This document shows positions 24,024 to 35,815 of a stretch of 64,000 nucleotides of DNA, piece by piece. The position numbers and the translations under genes were made by a program. The notes under the pieces were generated by a model that had not been told where the DNA came from, did not search any database, and saw only the letters and a program-made list of their open reading frames with translations. Positions within the stretch are counted from its first letter, which is position 1; each line of letters starts with the position of its first letter. The DNA is from Helichrysum umbraculigerum (taxonomy: Eukaryota > Streptophyta > Magnoliopsida > Asterales > Asteraceae), in assembly GCA_949592205.1 (NCBI GenBank), contig CATIUR010000003.1:80938501-81002500 (forward strand), read 5' to 3'.

Positions 24024-25487
24024 TGTGACAACTCTCCAAATTAGGTATTAATTAATAATTAAGCATGTGCATTCTTACGCTAATTTCCTGGTTAAGTTTT
24101 AACAAAACTTTTTGTCGTGATGTAAGCCTAGCAAACCCAATACTTTTAAACAAAAGTATTACAAAATATGTGATTAATTATAATTACGTACAAACGCGTC
24201 GGAACGAACCCGACAAAATAAATAACAAAAGTTTCGTGACACAAAAATAATTAATAATGTAATTATTAATTACGAGTATTTATATATCTATAACATATAG
24301 ATAAAATGGTCTAATTATACGTTTAACATAAAATGTATTATAAACGACCAGAAATAATTTTAAAACGCACATAAAAAGTCGAATCACAAAAATTCCAATT
24401 TTCTCATTCGTTTGGAAGAAGTTAGAACATTACTTCAAAATATGAAATCGAAACTTGACTGAAATTTGGCGCTCAATTAACTGCGCGCAGTAAAATGTAT
24501 AGAATTGTACAACAATCAAAAATAATGATAATCTCATTTTTCTGAACATGAATAACGAATCAGGAGAACACCTACAAAATAAAAATATAAAAAGTTTACT
24601 TTTATATTGCTATAATTATACCCGTACGCGAAATTAACGGGTCAAATACCAACTAATTAACACTAAATATATTATTTGGAGACCACAAGACACTCGTGGG
24701 AATTCTTCATCCACGCGAGCCGACCAAACCCAAAATCTAAACATTCCCTCGTTCATCCCATATGCAGCACTGGTGATTGAATTAATACATCATTTTCTTT
24801 CATTGGGTGTGTGTGTCTCTCGTCTGGAACAAGCCACAAAACAGAAGAAGTTAAACTTCATCTTCTTCAACCTTCATCTACCTCACTATTGAACCACAAC
24901 AACAACACATAACAAAAACAGATTATTATCATATCACCACCATCATCACAGTTTCATCGTCATCATCATCATCGTTTGATCATCCGTGGGTTTTCATCAT
25001 CATCATTCGGCTAACATCATCAAGGTTTCACGTATCCTTCAATCTTTACTCTTCTTCACTTTCTTTGAATCATATATAACTAACAAAGTTAATAACATCA
25101 TAATTATTACAGAATCAGTGCTACACGAGTTCATCTTCATCATCATCATTGTATCATCAAAACCCACTGTGAGAACTTTTGTCCTACACCTTCATGGTTG
25201 TGTTTATGATATTTTCGTTCAAATTTATGTGACATAACCACCTGCAATCTCGTTGACATGTACGAAAACAAAAATCTAAAACCAAAACTAAAAGTTGTGT
25301 ATATATGTATATATACACCGGAGCACGCATGCGTAGACATGGATACATTTTTCGTACGTAAAATGTTACACTAAAACTATTATAAAAGCTCACCATGACC
25401 ATACATGACAACCTGGACGAAATCTATATGGAAATATATGCATAAAACTCGTTTTTGTTTGGCTGCAGTCCGACTGCTGCAAGAATA

Positions 25488-25618
25488 CCCGGCGGGTACC
25501 CCGGATCCCCGGCGGGGACTCCTTGTTTCCACCAGCTCCCGTTTTGAAATAATGCAATAAGTAAATAAATAATTTTAAAATGGATACCCGGCGGGTAAGA
25601 CACATGCCCGGCGGGGAC
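25488..25618. repeat. CCCGGCGGG motif cluster in E3 LTR
   Basis: Four copies of the near-palindromic CCCGGCGGG or CCCCGGCGGGG occur in about 130 bp, in an otherwise AT-rich LTR. They could be protein-binding sites or a folded RNA; nothing in the sequence decides which. Confidence 0.6.
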
Positions 25619-25645
25619 CTCAATTTTCTTCCAAAAACAGGCCGT

Positions 25646-25985
25646 TGGGCCAAGATGACCTTAATGGGCCAAAAGTGAAACTGGGCCGAGAATAGGTGTT
25701 GGGCTTTGAATAGCATTTGGGCTGAAATAGTTTTGGGCCTAATTAATCACATTCTAATTGGGCTAAAACTATTAATTTCTATTGGGCTTAAACTTTGTAT
25801 TTTATTAATGGACCAAAATATTAATGGGCTTTGTTAATGGGTCAAAACAATTGTATTTATAAATGGGCCCAAGTGTATTTTGTTAATGGGCTAAATGATT
25901 TAATTAATTAATTGGGCCATATAAATCGGGTCACATAAATTGGGCTTTGTCAAATGGGCTGAACTTTTTGGGCCAAAGCCCAATG
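25646..25985. repeat. Array of TGGGCY (site II type) motifs in E3 LTR
   Basis: About 15 copies of TGGGCC or TGGGCT lie on the plus strand within roughly 340 bp, with further near copies (TGGACC, TGGGTC). TGGGCY is the plant site II element bound by TCP transcription factors; that these copies function is inferred. Confidence 0.7.
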
Positions 25986-27742
25986 GATAAAACCATCTCA
26001 AAACGCAAACTTATAACGAGTTATATACGTGAAACGAGTTGGACGGGAACAAACGATGTTAATAACACCAACGACAACTTAAACCTATTTATATATATAT
26101 ACGATTTAACAATGTTATTTTTATAACAAACGTATTTATGTGTTAAATATAAACGACAACGGTAAACTATATTCACAATCGGGCATTTTCTTAACAAATG
26201 ACGTTTGCATTTATATATTTACAAATATATACAAATGAATTCGCGTTTAACAAACGTACGACCTAATAATAAACAACAAATATATTTACATACGTATACA
26301 TATATAGAACAAATATATGTACAAAGAGAACATAACTACTACATACGGGTGTATACATTTAATAAAATGTACAACTTGAGAAATAATGACAATATTTCTA
26401 CACAATGTCACCAACAAACCTAACAATGTATATTATTAAGAACTTAACAATTTTTTTCAAACAAATAAACGAACCATTAACATAAGTTGATTAAACAAAT
26501 CAAACGTACTTATGTTAATACATTTATTGGATATAGGTTAACACACCTTGGGCTTTTATCTATCGGCTGCTAGCATTCATTCCGAGCAAATCACCGTGAG
26601 TTCACAGCCCCTACTTTACAAATGTTTTATGCTTTTAAACATAGGGGTGTAAACATAGAAACTGCATGCGAACACGTGCAGCAAATTATATAAATGCTTT
26701 ATTGCTTTATACAACTGTTTGACATGAAATTATATATTTCACAACTGTTTTGGGAATTAGACAACATATCCTAGTACGGACCCAGACTCCCAATGTATGC
26801 ATGAAAAGTCCTTATGTCATGCAAACTATAACCATTAGCTAGGTGACTCTAGCCACTGAGTATACGAATAGTACTATTGCCGTGACGACCCACCTGTGGA
26901 TGGAGCGTATACTTAAATGTCCTTCAGGCAAACAACATAAGTTCTGGTTGTGGTTTGGTTATAGGGTTAGGTTGCGTTACTTTAACCTGCGAGGTTTAGC
27001 TCACCTTTCAGGGGATTATAGTCTAAGCATTCCCACATAATAATTAGGATTATCATATCCTGCAACTGTTATATACCGGAATACATACCGGACATCTTTT
27101 ATATACTGGTTAACAACCAGACATACTTTTTGGGTAACCACCCACATAAAACTATATTTTAGGGTAACAACCCTACAACCTTATATTTTGCAAAAACTGC
27201 AAACATTTAATTATTGAATAACATTTCAATAATACAAACATAAATGGTTTAACATACCACATACTTATACAAAACCTGTGAATTCACTCAACATATTTGT
27301 TGACGACTTTTCTTTCTATGTTTTACAGGAAATTAGCTACGTAAGTAAGAATCGCATGCATTCAGGATGGACAACCCTGGACTACTTAGGATGCCATATA
27401 TTTTGGGACAGCTTTTGAGGATTTTCCTCTGTATTACTGCAGACATTGCAGTTATACTCATGAAATCTTATCTTAACATATGTATTGTAAAACTTAAATG
27501 TTTTAAACTCTATTACTACTGTACGACTTACATAGTCGTACTACTTTTGTAACAACTATTTGAAATGGCATCTTAAAATATTATGTTCTGTATGATCATA
27601 TGCTCTGATACAATGAATGCACAATTGTAACGTCATCACCCCGCTGTTAAACTGTTTACACATGACGCTTCCGCTAATTATAACTTGCTTCCGCTAAACA
27701 TTAAATAAACACAATTATGGATTTTTGGGGTGTGACAGAACC

Positions 27743-29227
27743 CCACGGTGGAAAACACTGAGAGACGTAATCTACAAGTCACGGACCAGCAAACTTCTAA
27801 ACGCACACCAAACGACGCGCACAGCAAAAGCGGTACACCGTTCCAAAAAACCCTTATCCATTAAAGCTTTGATTATCTCACCCAATGTTCCAACACTAAG
27901 TGTGGGATATCTCATACCACATGACACTTGTGAAACAATCCAAAGATAAGTAGAATCTCTAAGTGTGGGATACTCCGTCAAGAATATTCAACAAATAGAT
28001 TCGAACATTAGGGACAATGTTCCTCTAAGTGTGGGATATTCGGTCTACAACCGCAAGTTTTATCTCTTGTCCTATTTTCACCAAAAGACTAAAAATGAAA
28101 AAAAATTTCAAACTTTTTCGGATTCAAAAACATCGTTTCCTGGAAATCCTATCTTTCAAAACTATGAACTATAGCTAGAAACAAGTTTTAACAAAGAAAC
28201 AAAACTGTTTTAGATCAAGATACGGACGAAAAAGGCAACACATGGCTAGGCACATACTTACCAAAACATTCGATTCGTGAGGATTGAGCCCATAATTAGC
28301 ATTCATCTTTAATGCTTCACTTTTCGTTTCATGTGTGTGCCGATGTATGCATTTGAATTAGAACTTGCTCTTGTAATACATTTCGAGATCACATCAATGA
28401 GTGCCACACGTGGCATAGGTACAACCTATCTTGACAGCTTCCAAGGAATCCAAAACACCTTTCCACCATCAAACATCCACCCACTCAACACCTACTCTTC
28501 ACACTCACTAAAGATTTCCTGTCATTTATCTCGAACATCAAAAGTCTCATAAGCCATCAGAGACACTCCCAAATTCCCAAAACCTTTTGCAAAGAAAAGC
28601 CAACATAACTCAAGATCATTAGAAACCTTCCAGGCCGCAAAGTACATTATCAAGATCGGCGAAGTAGAAGAAAAGAAATCAAACCAATCACGCCGACACA
28701 ACCATGAAAAGGGCCAAGAAAAAGGAAGGATCCAAAGAAAGAAGGTTATGTAGTCCTTCCAAAAACCTAAGGAATTTCAAAGGAAAGCTTCAAGAAAATA
28801 CAAGGAAAAACCATCACCACTTACATTCTTAAAACCAAAAACCCGATTCCTTCCAAGTTATCTCGACAGGTTAGTATCGTCCTCATCAAAAGTGATGGAG
28901 ATTTGATTCTCGATCAAGCCTATGACGAGAATGCTGCATGACTGGCTATCCGAGTGATTGACACTAGTAAGTAGGAAACCCTAAACACTTTGAGTGATTT
29001 GAGTGACCCACTTGTGAGGATTTCTTAGTCATGATCATCATATAAGTTGCCCGAAGAAGGTATCGAAATTCTATAAACTCGTAGTTTCCAGTAAAAACTC
29101 TTTCATAACCATAGTTTATATTTTCTAAAGATAGTGTTTTCTAACAACTAATGCGATTAGAATCCTTCCAGAAGTTTTTATGAATGAGTTTGCTTGAGGA
29201 CAAGCAAAGTTCTAAGTGTGGGATACT
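27743..29227 (+). other. E2 3' untranslated region with conserved motifs
   Basis: No credible gene. CTAAGTGTGGGAT occurs at 27896, 27959 and 28025. The hairpin AACATTAGGGACAATGTT is at 28004-28021, hairpin 1 (AGCATT/AATGCT, 7-nt loop) at 28298-28316, and block A at 28333-28426. Block B at 28870-29030 includes GATTCTCGATCAAGCC. The terminal hairpin TTGCTTGAGGACAAGCAA is at 29190-29207, with a final CTAAGTGTGGGAT at 29212-29224 abutting the 3' LTR. The layout matches E0 and E1. Confidence 0.8.
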
Positions 29228-31774
29228 TGATATCGCGTAAAAAGTCACGTTTTTACCACCGATATCTCCCTCATTCTGGAACGATTCTTGGCATATTAAT
29301 TCAAAAACATTACAAATCAGTAACATTATGCCAAGATAGTTGAAACAAGGTTGCACGAGAAAAATCAAGCAAAACGGATGTAAAATGAAGATTCCACACA
29401 CGTTTGAAGATTCAAGGCATAAAAACGAGATTTCAAGACAAAAGTTCCCTTCACCAACATCCATTATTTTCAAGATGTTCATTTTCAAAATACGAATCCA
29501 ACAGAGGAAGAATCAACCAAAATGGGTAAAAAATGAAGATTTCGCGCCCGCCGGAAGATCCAAATGATCCGTACGCAATATCTGGAGCTATGGACCTCAT
29601 TTTCAGGTATATCCTATGTCAAAATCTTCGTTTTTGAATTATGAATCCAACAAAAAAAGAATCGACTCAAACGGACGTATAACGAAGAAAACACGCACGA
29701 ATCAAGAAACGAAGCAACAAATCGCGCAACGGGGCGGGGCAGGGCCCACCGCCGCCGGCCACCAGCCCACCGCCGCCGGCCACAGGGCTGGCGCCACCGG
29801 TCTCCTCACCCCCGTCCCGGTTTCCGTTTTTGGCAAGTTTTGGTACCTGGTGCGGTCACTTTTCGCGTTGTACAGTACCCGGTGCGGTCACTTTTCGCGT
29901 TGTACACTCCACTTGTGGCTAGTCTTTCTAAAATGCACCTCAAGTCTTCATGATGCAAAAATAAGCCAAAACTCACCTATAAATAGGTTGCTTAGGTTCA
30001 TTTGAAACACACACCTCATATGCACACATTCTAGCATATTTCACTCTTTCTTTCTCACTAGATAATCTTTCGTAGTCTTTTAGTCTTTCTCATTCTAGGA
30101 ATATTGTAATTAGTCCACGGACTAACGTAGAAGCTAGGGCGAACGCTAGAGATTCGGAGATCAATCTTTGTACGTGTGAAAGAGTTTGTCAATTATAATA
30201 ATACGTTGCTACGCATTTAATTCCGAGTGATTTCTAAACTTTTATTATACTTGTCTAATTTGAATATGTATTATTGCCTGTTATGTGATTTATTTGTTGC
30301 CATGAATTGCGAGTAGTTTATTATTGTGATTGCTGCAGATGTAGATAATTATAAGTAAGGATGTCATTACATAACTAATGTACGATAATCGTAAAATGAT
30401 ATGACGGCCCCTATTCGACTGTTTATTCGGTATAGTGCTGGAAATGCATTGTGCAAAGTACAAATGTACGGAAGCCGGTAAACACCGAAGGTAGTTATAT
30501 CATTGGAATCAGCTCTGGTTTAACAGTAGGAATTCCGAAAGGATAATACAACTTACAACTAACTGGTGTATCCTACGAAAATCAATGCATTACAAAATAA
30601 TGTTCGTCAATTACGTTCAGATAAAATAGGAAATAATAACCCTTGTATTGTTTAGACTTTATGAATTTAAGTCTAGTTCACGGAGTACCCTTTCCAGTTA
30701 TCCACGTGACTGCAACCTAGTAATTAGGACCTGATCAACCTTAATTATGGTAAGTAGTTATCTGTGCCCATGACATGCAATAAGTAAGACACAGTGAAAT
30801 CACTCGTTGTATATACTAGGTTTACTTTCCTGCACTGCTTTACATTTAATTAGTTAGAGTGTCACTTTCACCGTCAATTACTCTTTACCGCATGTTGGAT
30901 ATAAGAAGCAGTGGAAGTCTCATGTAAAGTACACTGTCTATTATTGAAAGGCATGGTCCTCGTATGAAACACGTTTTAACAAACTGCGAATAACCTGGGG
31001 ATGTATAACTGTTTGAGAAGGAGAACTTAGATCATGAGTCGAAGTAATTAAAGCTCAATCGAACAAAAACAAGACTTAGGAATAAGAGTAAAGTCCTAGT
31101 GACCTAGAATCCTTAAAACACTAAGTCTTACACAATCGACGGTCCCAACATGCAAAGCTATTAATTTTCGTGCTAATAAAGTATTAAACTACCTTAGGAG
31201 TTAAGAACGATCGGACTTATGAGACGATACGCTACTGATTCATGCACCTCGGTATAAAACCAGAATAGGTTGTTCATCTTTCAACTAGATGAGTATTGGG
31301 AGTTTGCGTATTGCACCGATCAGAATCACGATAACCTAGTTCCAAGTGACACGCCAATGGGAAACTGAGTTGGTAGGGTTCTAGAGTTTACGCCTAGTAG
31401 TTTATTTACCATATTACGTATCAATCCTATTTGTTCTGTCATCCTGAAATGCTAATTATCGAAATCTCAGCAATCACATCTTTATCTTTATCTGCTTTCC
31501 TGCACTTTACTTTTCTGCAATTTACTTTCCTGCATTTTAATTACCTGTCTTTAAATCCCAAAACCTACCTACTTTGTGCCATCCCAAATACTTCCCTACT
31601 GAAAGTGTCAACTTTAATCACCCACACGTTTGGATTCATAGAACGATCTTAGGTCATACTTACCGCTTACTAACCAGAGTAGGTAGTACGTATAATTTAA
31701 GCCCCGCAAAATATAAATTTAAAACCCCTGCTGCATCATCATTTGAAAAACAACGACACGATGTGAGCACAACA
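29228..31774 (+). repeat. E2 3' LTR
   Basis: A 2547-bp copy of 12113-14593, ending GAGCACAACA and followed by the AACGG target duplication. Reading frames at 29340-29567, 29616-30005, 31431-31652 and 31574-31798 repeat those of the 5' LTR and are not genes. Confidence 0.93.
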
Positions 31775-31779
31775 AACGG

Positions 31780-31887
31780 AAAAGGAACTTTCGGATGATA
31801 TTGATCTTCCGAAAGGATCGCTAAAGAACTAAGATAACTAAATTCCTAAATCGGTCGTTGTAGTCCCCGGTAGCGGCGCCAAAAACT
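31780..31887 (-). other. E1 leader and tRNA-Asp primer binding site
   Basis: On the minus strand TGGCGCCGCTACCGGGGA (31881-31864) lies 6 nt inside the 5' LTR, followed by about 85 nt of leader ending at E2. This sets the E1 orientation. The leader continues at 12112. Confidence 0.85.
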
Positions 31888-34254
31888 TGATGGGCGCCTA
31901 GAGGTCGGTCGCGATTCAACTCGCGTCGTTGCTGGCCTTCCTCCGGGCGCGACCACCAGTGGGTTTTATAATTTGTAAATGCGGGGCCTAAGTATACTTA
32001 AAACTATGGGGTACAGTAGTAAGTATGACCTAGGGTCGTTCTTCAAACTACAACGGGCATAGGATCTAGGTCTTTTGATTATCTTTTGTAATTTAGCAGG
32101 TTTATCAAAAGGTTGATAGGGGTTTTGTTTCTTTTCTGTTATAACTAACTAATTTAAAACTAAACTAAACTAAGGATAGATGGTGGAGGTGAGGTAGCTA
32201 CAAGAACAGCAGATTAACGCGAGTGTCTACTATGATAATTATATATGCCATTTTAGGGGTAGTTATTTAAGTTAAGGTATTAGCTATGATGACGAAGTCA
32301 GGAATTAACAGACATACTTGGAACAATCAATGACAACAAAGTACTCTACCTACAGCCTTTCCTTAGCTCCCACATATTTTTCCAACGCTTATACCAGTAT
32401 TCAGCTGTTTTACGGTATTTCCGTTGCAACATTAAAAGGTCCTTGTTATCTATCCTAAGTTATATGTCCTAATGAGCCATATCTACTAGCCTATTACATA
32501 TCTAACGTAGAGTTGTCCACAATCAGATAAATAACATGTCACGAAGATAGCAGCTATAGAATGTAAACTACACCGGAAGTTCTCCCAAATGTAGCAACCA
32601 ATTTAACCAACAACCATCCTCGAGTCCTGTTCCCCAATCTCGGACATTCTAGATATCCGAATCATGGCATGAATTGTTAAATAAACAAAAACATGAACAG
32701 GGGTTTCCTACCGGAACAAGTTGGGATGGTCTGGTCTAACGGCTGATTAAATTGTTCATCATTATTTCATATAAATCATCATAACTATTCTATGCATGTT
32801 AAACTGATGTATGCAATTAATTTATATTCGAAAACCTAATCATATATCCAACAACACAAGTGATACTAGCATGCAAACCCTAAAGTAACAATCAAACAAG
32901 AACATGCGACATAGCAGCATACAAGGATCAGTTGAATTTGTGCAGAGTAACTGGATAATTGGTTAAGTCACACATATTCCGAAAGTTCTCTCTAAAACAT
33001 GCGTTATATAAATTGAATCTAATCTATCTCTAATCCTACGCTCCGTGTCTCCCTCCGGTGTATTTCAACCAGGAGAACACCGGCCATTCGAGTTCAACAA
33101 TCATCAGACACAGAATAATAAGCGGCATACCACCAGTCTAGTACCAGCAGTAAGTCACAAACCATATCATAAGTTTGATAGATAAACATTGGAGACTCAA
33201 TTCATAGATTCAAATATATATCAACAGCATACAGACAGAGTAACGACATGATTAAAGTATAACTACCCTAGCATAACGACTATCATAGCAGACATAGATT
33301 TGTTTAGCTAAGCATGGAAATAATTCTAGCAAGCATTTCTAAATAATCATGGCAGTAGCACAACATTATTAAAAATAACAAGATAGAGATTATAATAAAA
33401 CCTGACAATGCGTTATTACAAATCTTGCGCAATCGCAGTCTCGGAGCACCTCCGTTACAAAGCTCGTAAGTTTGTTCCTAACTACCTACTATTTCTCCTC
33501 TAACTCCTAAGAGTAGTGCTAGAGAGAGAAAGTTACTAACTATTCTAGTGAGAGAAATAAGTGAGAAAATGTGATGAGATGATGAAAATGAGGAGGTGAT
33601 GGTGTGTATTTATAGGCATGGCTCAACCGTATTCCCACCTCCAAAATATCAGCCGTATTCCTCAACCGTATCAAAATTTGATCTTGTACGGGAAAAACAC
33701 ACGATACGGGCGAATTTGGCTGTATATGGGAGAGATTGGCTGTATCGGGGGAGGGACTCAACCATATACGGGCAAGACAGGCCATATACGGCTGAGCCTT
33801 GGCCGTATACAGCTGGGCAATGGCGTATACGGCCTTGTCTTGGCCGTATACGGCTGAGCTTTGCCGTATCTGGCTTGGCTCTCCCGTATTGTGGTCCGTC
33901 GGTTGCTTGGGATCTTCGTTCGGGCGTAACTTTTGACTCGGGTGTCCGTTTTCAGCATTCTTTATATCCACGCGATCGTAATTTTCTAACGAAGAAAATG
34001 ACATAAGTTAGAGGTCATAATTGAAAGTTGAACTCAAAAAGTGCTTAAAAGCGTGAACGAGAGTGCTTATGATCGTATTCGTTACATTTATCGTGTTTTT
34101 CGACCATTTAAGATGATTTTTGAAATGTTGTCTATATTTTAGCCCTCATGATGAGTTTTGATAATAAAGTGTTGATTTCGGATATATTCATCATGATTTG
34201 GGCTAAAAAGGTGAGAAAGTGACACATAAAAACTTGACTTTTTACGTGTCATCA
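31888..34254 (-). repeat. E1 5' LTR
   Basis: A 2367-bp partner of 2193-4555. The palindrome array (33720-33893) keeps its spacing, but several units have decayed, for example CTGTATATGG at 33720 and CCATATACGG at 33762. The changes are C-to-T or G-to-A, as expected after cytosine methylation. Confidence 0.93.
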
Positions 34255-35030
34255 GTAGGCCTTTTATGAACACAGCCAGAGCAGTCATCGACGTGCACTC
34301 TCATACGATTAGCTTGCGCACTCATGGAGAAAGCATCACGTTCAAGATCGATAAGGCTGACCGTGCTTCAATTGAGAATGATGAGCTATATACTGTCTCT
34401 ATAAGCCAAGTAAAATCAGACGATGAGATCTCTGAATCACCAACTAAGCAGCAAGAAGAGATAAATGAAGAAAAGGAGCCTCTTGCCAATGATGATATTT
34501 ATCCTCTTGACTCTCCCATCCCGATCGTCTCAACACATGAACATATGACTTCCTTCTTAGACAAATACGATCGTGACCCTCACCTCATAGTAGCAGCTTT
34601 TAGAAAGTCCACCATTGATTACTCCATGCATCAAAGATGGCTAATAGCGGTTATTGAGTCAGCATCTGATATCAATATCGCTAGCAATGGAACCCAAGAT
34701 CCGCTCAAACTTAGACACTGCATCAGAACATTTGCCGATGCACTCAGATCTCAGCTCAAGAAGGAGAGGAATAACGCAAGCCAACTACTCTTCTACATCA
34801 AATGGAGACAAATATACCGCAAGGTGTATGATGTTCTCATGGGCTATGCGTTCCCCTATTCCTCAAAACAAAGGGAGAAGTTGGGTGCTATCCGAAGAAA
34901 TATCGAAGATGCTACTGGAAACCCTAGTGACTGCGCTGACGTCATGATAATGAGATATCTACGGGCATTCCTTGACTTACTAGCTGAGAAAGATCACCTG
35001 AGTACCAAAGAAAGCAATCAATTATCATAA
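34255..35030 (+). pseudogene. E0 protease C-terminus and duplicated-domain ORF, first part
   Basis: The frame continues the protease (RPFMNTARAVIDVHSH) and then leaves known territory instead of entering RT. An acidic linker (about residues 50-85 from 34266) is followed by a helical region. The motif FPYSSKQ comes at about residue 196 (34851), then after 15 residues G-N-P. This is the first copy of the domain also found twice in the E2 ORF at 14771-16075. The frame stops at TAA 35028-35030, and the next frame carries on without a gap, so one frameshift near 35000 divides the gene. I do not recognise a family. Confidence 0.65.
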
Positions 35031-35700
35031 AGTCTACTCTAGAACATATCTCAAATTGATAATCGAAGAGCTTGGGTACATCACTAAGGAAGAAAGCAGG
35101 CGTAGTCACCCCATCATTGTTAAAAATATATCTCTACTCGATGTTGTCACTTTTGTGATAAATCGATTACATGAGATATTGAAGGCAGAAGACGGCAAGA
35201 AAGCAGAGTCTATCTTCCATGCTGGATATCGCGAGATATTCAACAAATTGATTCATATTTTCAAAAACTCTAGCTTTCCTTTCGTTCCTTATCAGCAACA
35301 ACAAATTAGTAGCCTGAGCCAGTCTATAAGCACATTCAGAGGAGATCCTTACACCGAAGAGTTCGAAGAGCTGGAGTGGAAATTTCTGGTATTAATGGGC
35401 TCAATGAAACTCAAGCATCCGATAAGGAAAAATATCGAGACAAGATCAACCACAATGATTAATTTTAACGGGCCAGTCACTAAGTCGGTTGACTACATCA
35501 CTGAAGGATTGCTAGATCTATCCAGAACTGCTTCAGAACACTTCCAGAGCTTCAAAGTGGATAACAAGGAACCACCGGATCTAATCTCAACCATGGCATG
35601 CCACTTTCAAAGGATCTACCCTCCGCGCTACACTTTCCAGCAACCCAGGGCTCGTAATATTACCATCACTCGCCCTGGGAGCTCCTTCTCCAATATCTAA
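35020..35700 (+). pseudogene. E0 duplicated-domain ORF, second part (frameshifted)
   Basis: This frame is open before 35020 and continues the previous one. It carries YLKLIIEELGYITKEE, similar to the linker between the domain copies in the E2 ORF. The second domain copy has FPFVPYQ at 35275, 424 nt (141 codons) after the first, then 15 residues to G-D-P. It ends with TAA at 35698-35700. The first codon shown for the best frame is not an ATG, in keeping with a continuation rather than a separate gene. The post-pol hairpin repeat starts within six bases of the stop. Confidence 0.65.
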
Positions 35701-35705
35701 AGGTG

Positions 35706-35815
35706 TAAAGTCGAGCTCTCGACTATAACAGCAGCGCTTCTCGGGAGGCAACCCGTGAAATAAAGTCAGGCTCTCGACTTTAAAAGCAGTGCTTCTTGGG
35801 AGGCAACCCATGGAA
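35706..35815 (+). repeat. Tandem post-pol hairpin repeat of E0
   Basis: Two units (35706-35761 and 35762-35815) each contain a CTCTCGACT stem half followed by GCTTCTYGGGAGGCAACCC. The first unit has the full stem GTCGAG/CTCGAC. E1 has one such unit after integrase. Its position here suggests the duplicated-domain ORF occupies the place of pol. Confidence 0.65.

Larger units (their letters stand above)
19778..27737 (+). mobile_element. E3: Tekay-type chromovirus with deleted 5' half
   Basis: Ends are TGTGACAACT at 19778 and GGGGTGTGACA at 27737, flanked by GAACC at 19773-19777 and 27738-27742. The 3' LTR is full length (24024-27737, 3714 bp). The 5' LTR survives only as its first 429 bp and is joined directly to mid-gag at 20206/20207. 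I count three differences between the 429 bp and the matching part of the 3' LTR, so the insertion is recent. The primer site, leader and N-terminal gag are gone, and the element cannot be autonomous. Confidence 0.93.
24024..27737 (+). repeat. E3 3' LTR
   Basis: This 3714-bp LTR has TG...CA ends. Its first 430 bp repeat the truncated 5' LTR. Its last 1.2 kb (from about 26540) is similar to the E5 LTRs, while the middle differs. Inside are trinucleotide-rich CAT/ATC stretches (24930-25160), a GC-rich motif cluster (25488-25618) and a TGGGCY array (25646-25985). No gene is seen. Confidence 0.93.
12113..31774 (+). mobile_element. E2: Athila-like non-autonomous LTR element, plus strand, interrupted by E3
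   Basis: Ends are TGATATCGCG at 12113 and GAGCACAACA at 31774, with target duplication AACGG at 12108-12112 and 31775-31779. LTRs are 12113-14593 and 29228-31774. A tRNA-Asp-type primer site follows the 5' LTR. The internal part holds a duplicated-domain ORF (14771-16075), an unassigned stretch, an ATHILA ORF1-like gene (17733-19533) and a 3' untranslated region. No protease, RT or integrase of its own is present; the RT at 20.2-24 kb belongs to E3. Native length without E3 is about 11.7 kb. It sits in E1's leader in the opposite orientation. Confidence 0.9.
2193..34254 (-). mobile_element. E1: Athila-lineage gypsy element, minus strand, interrupted by E2
   Basis: It is bounded by TGATGGGCGC at 2193 and GTGTCATCA ending at 34254, with the 5-bp target duplication GTAGG at 2188-2192 and 34255-34259. 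LTRs are 2193-4555 (3') and 31888-34254 (5'). The primer site next to the 5' LTR (31864-31881) matches tRNA-Asp, the usual Athila primer. Coding order on the minus strand is truncated gag, protease, RT, RNase H, integrase, then a proline-rich exon. Without E2 its native length is about 12.4 kb. In-frame stops and frameshifts occur throughout, so it is dead. The lineage call rests on RT/integrase motifs and the primer site. Confidence 0.92.
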
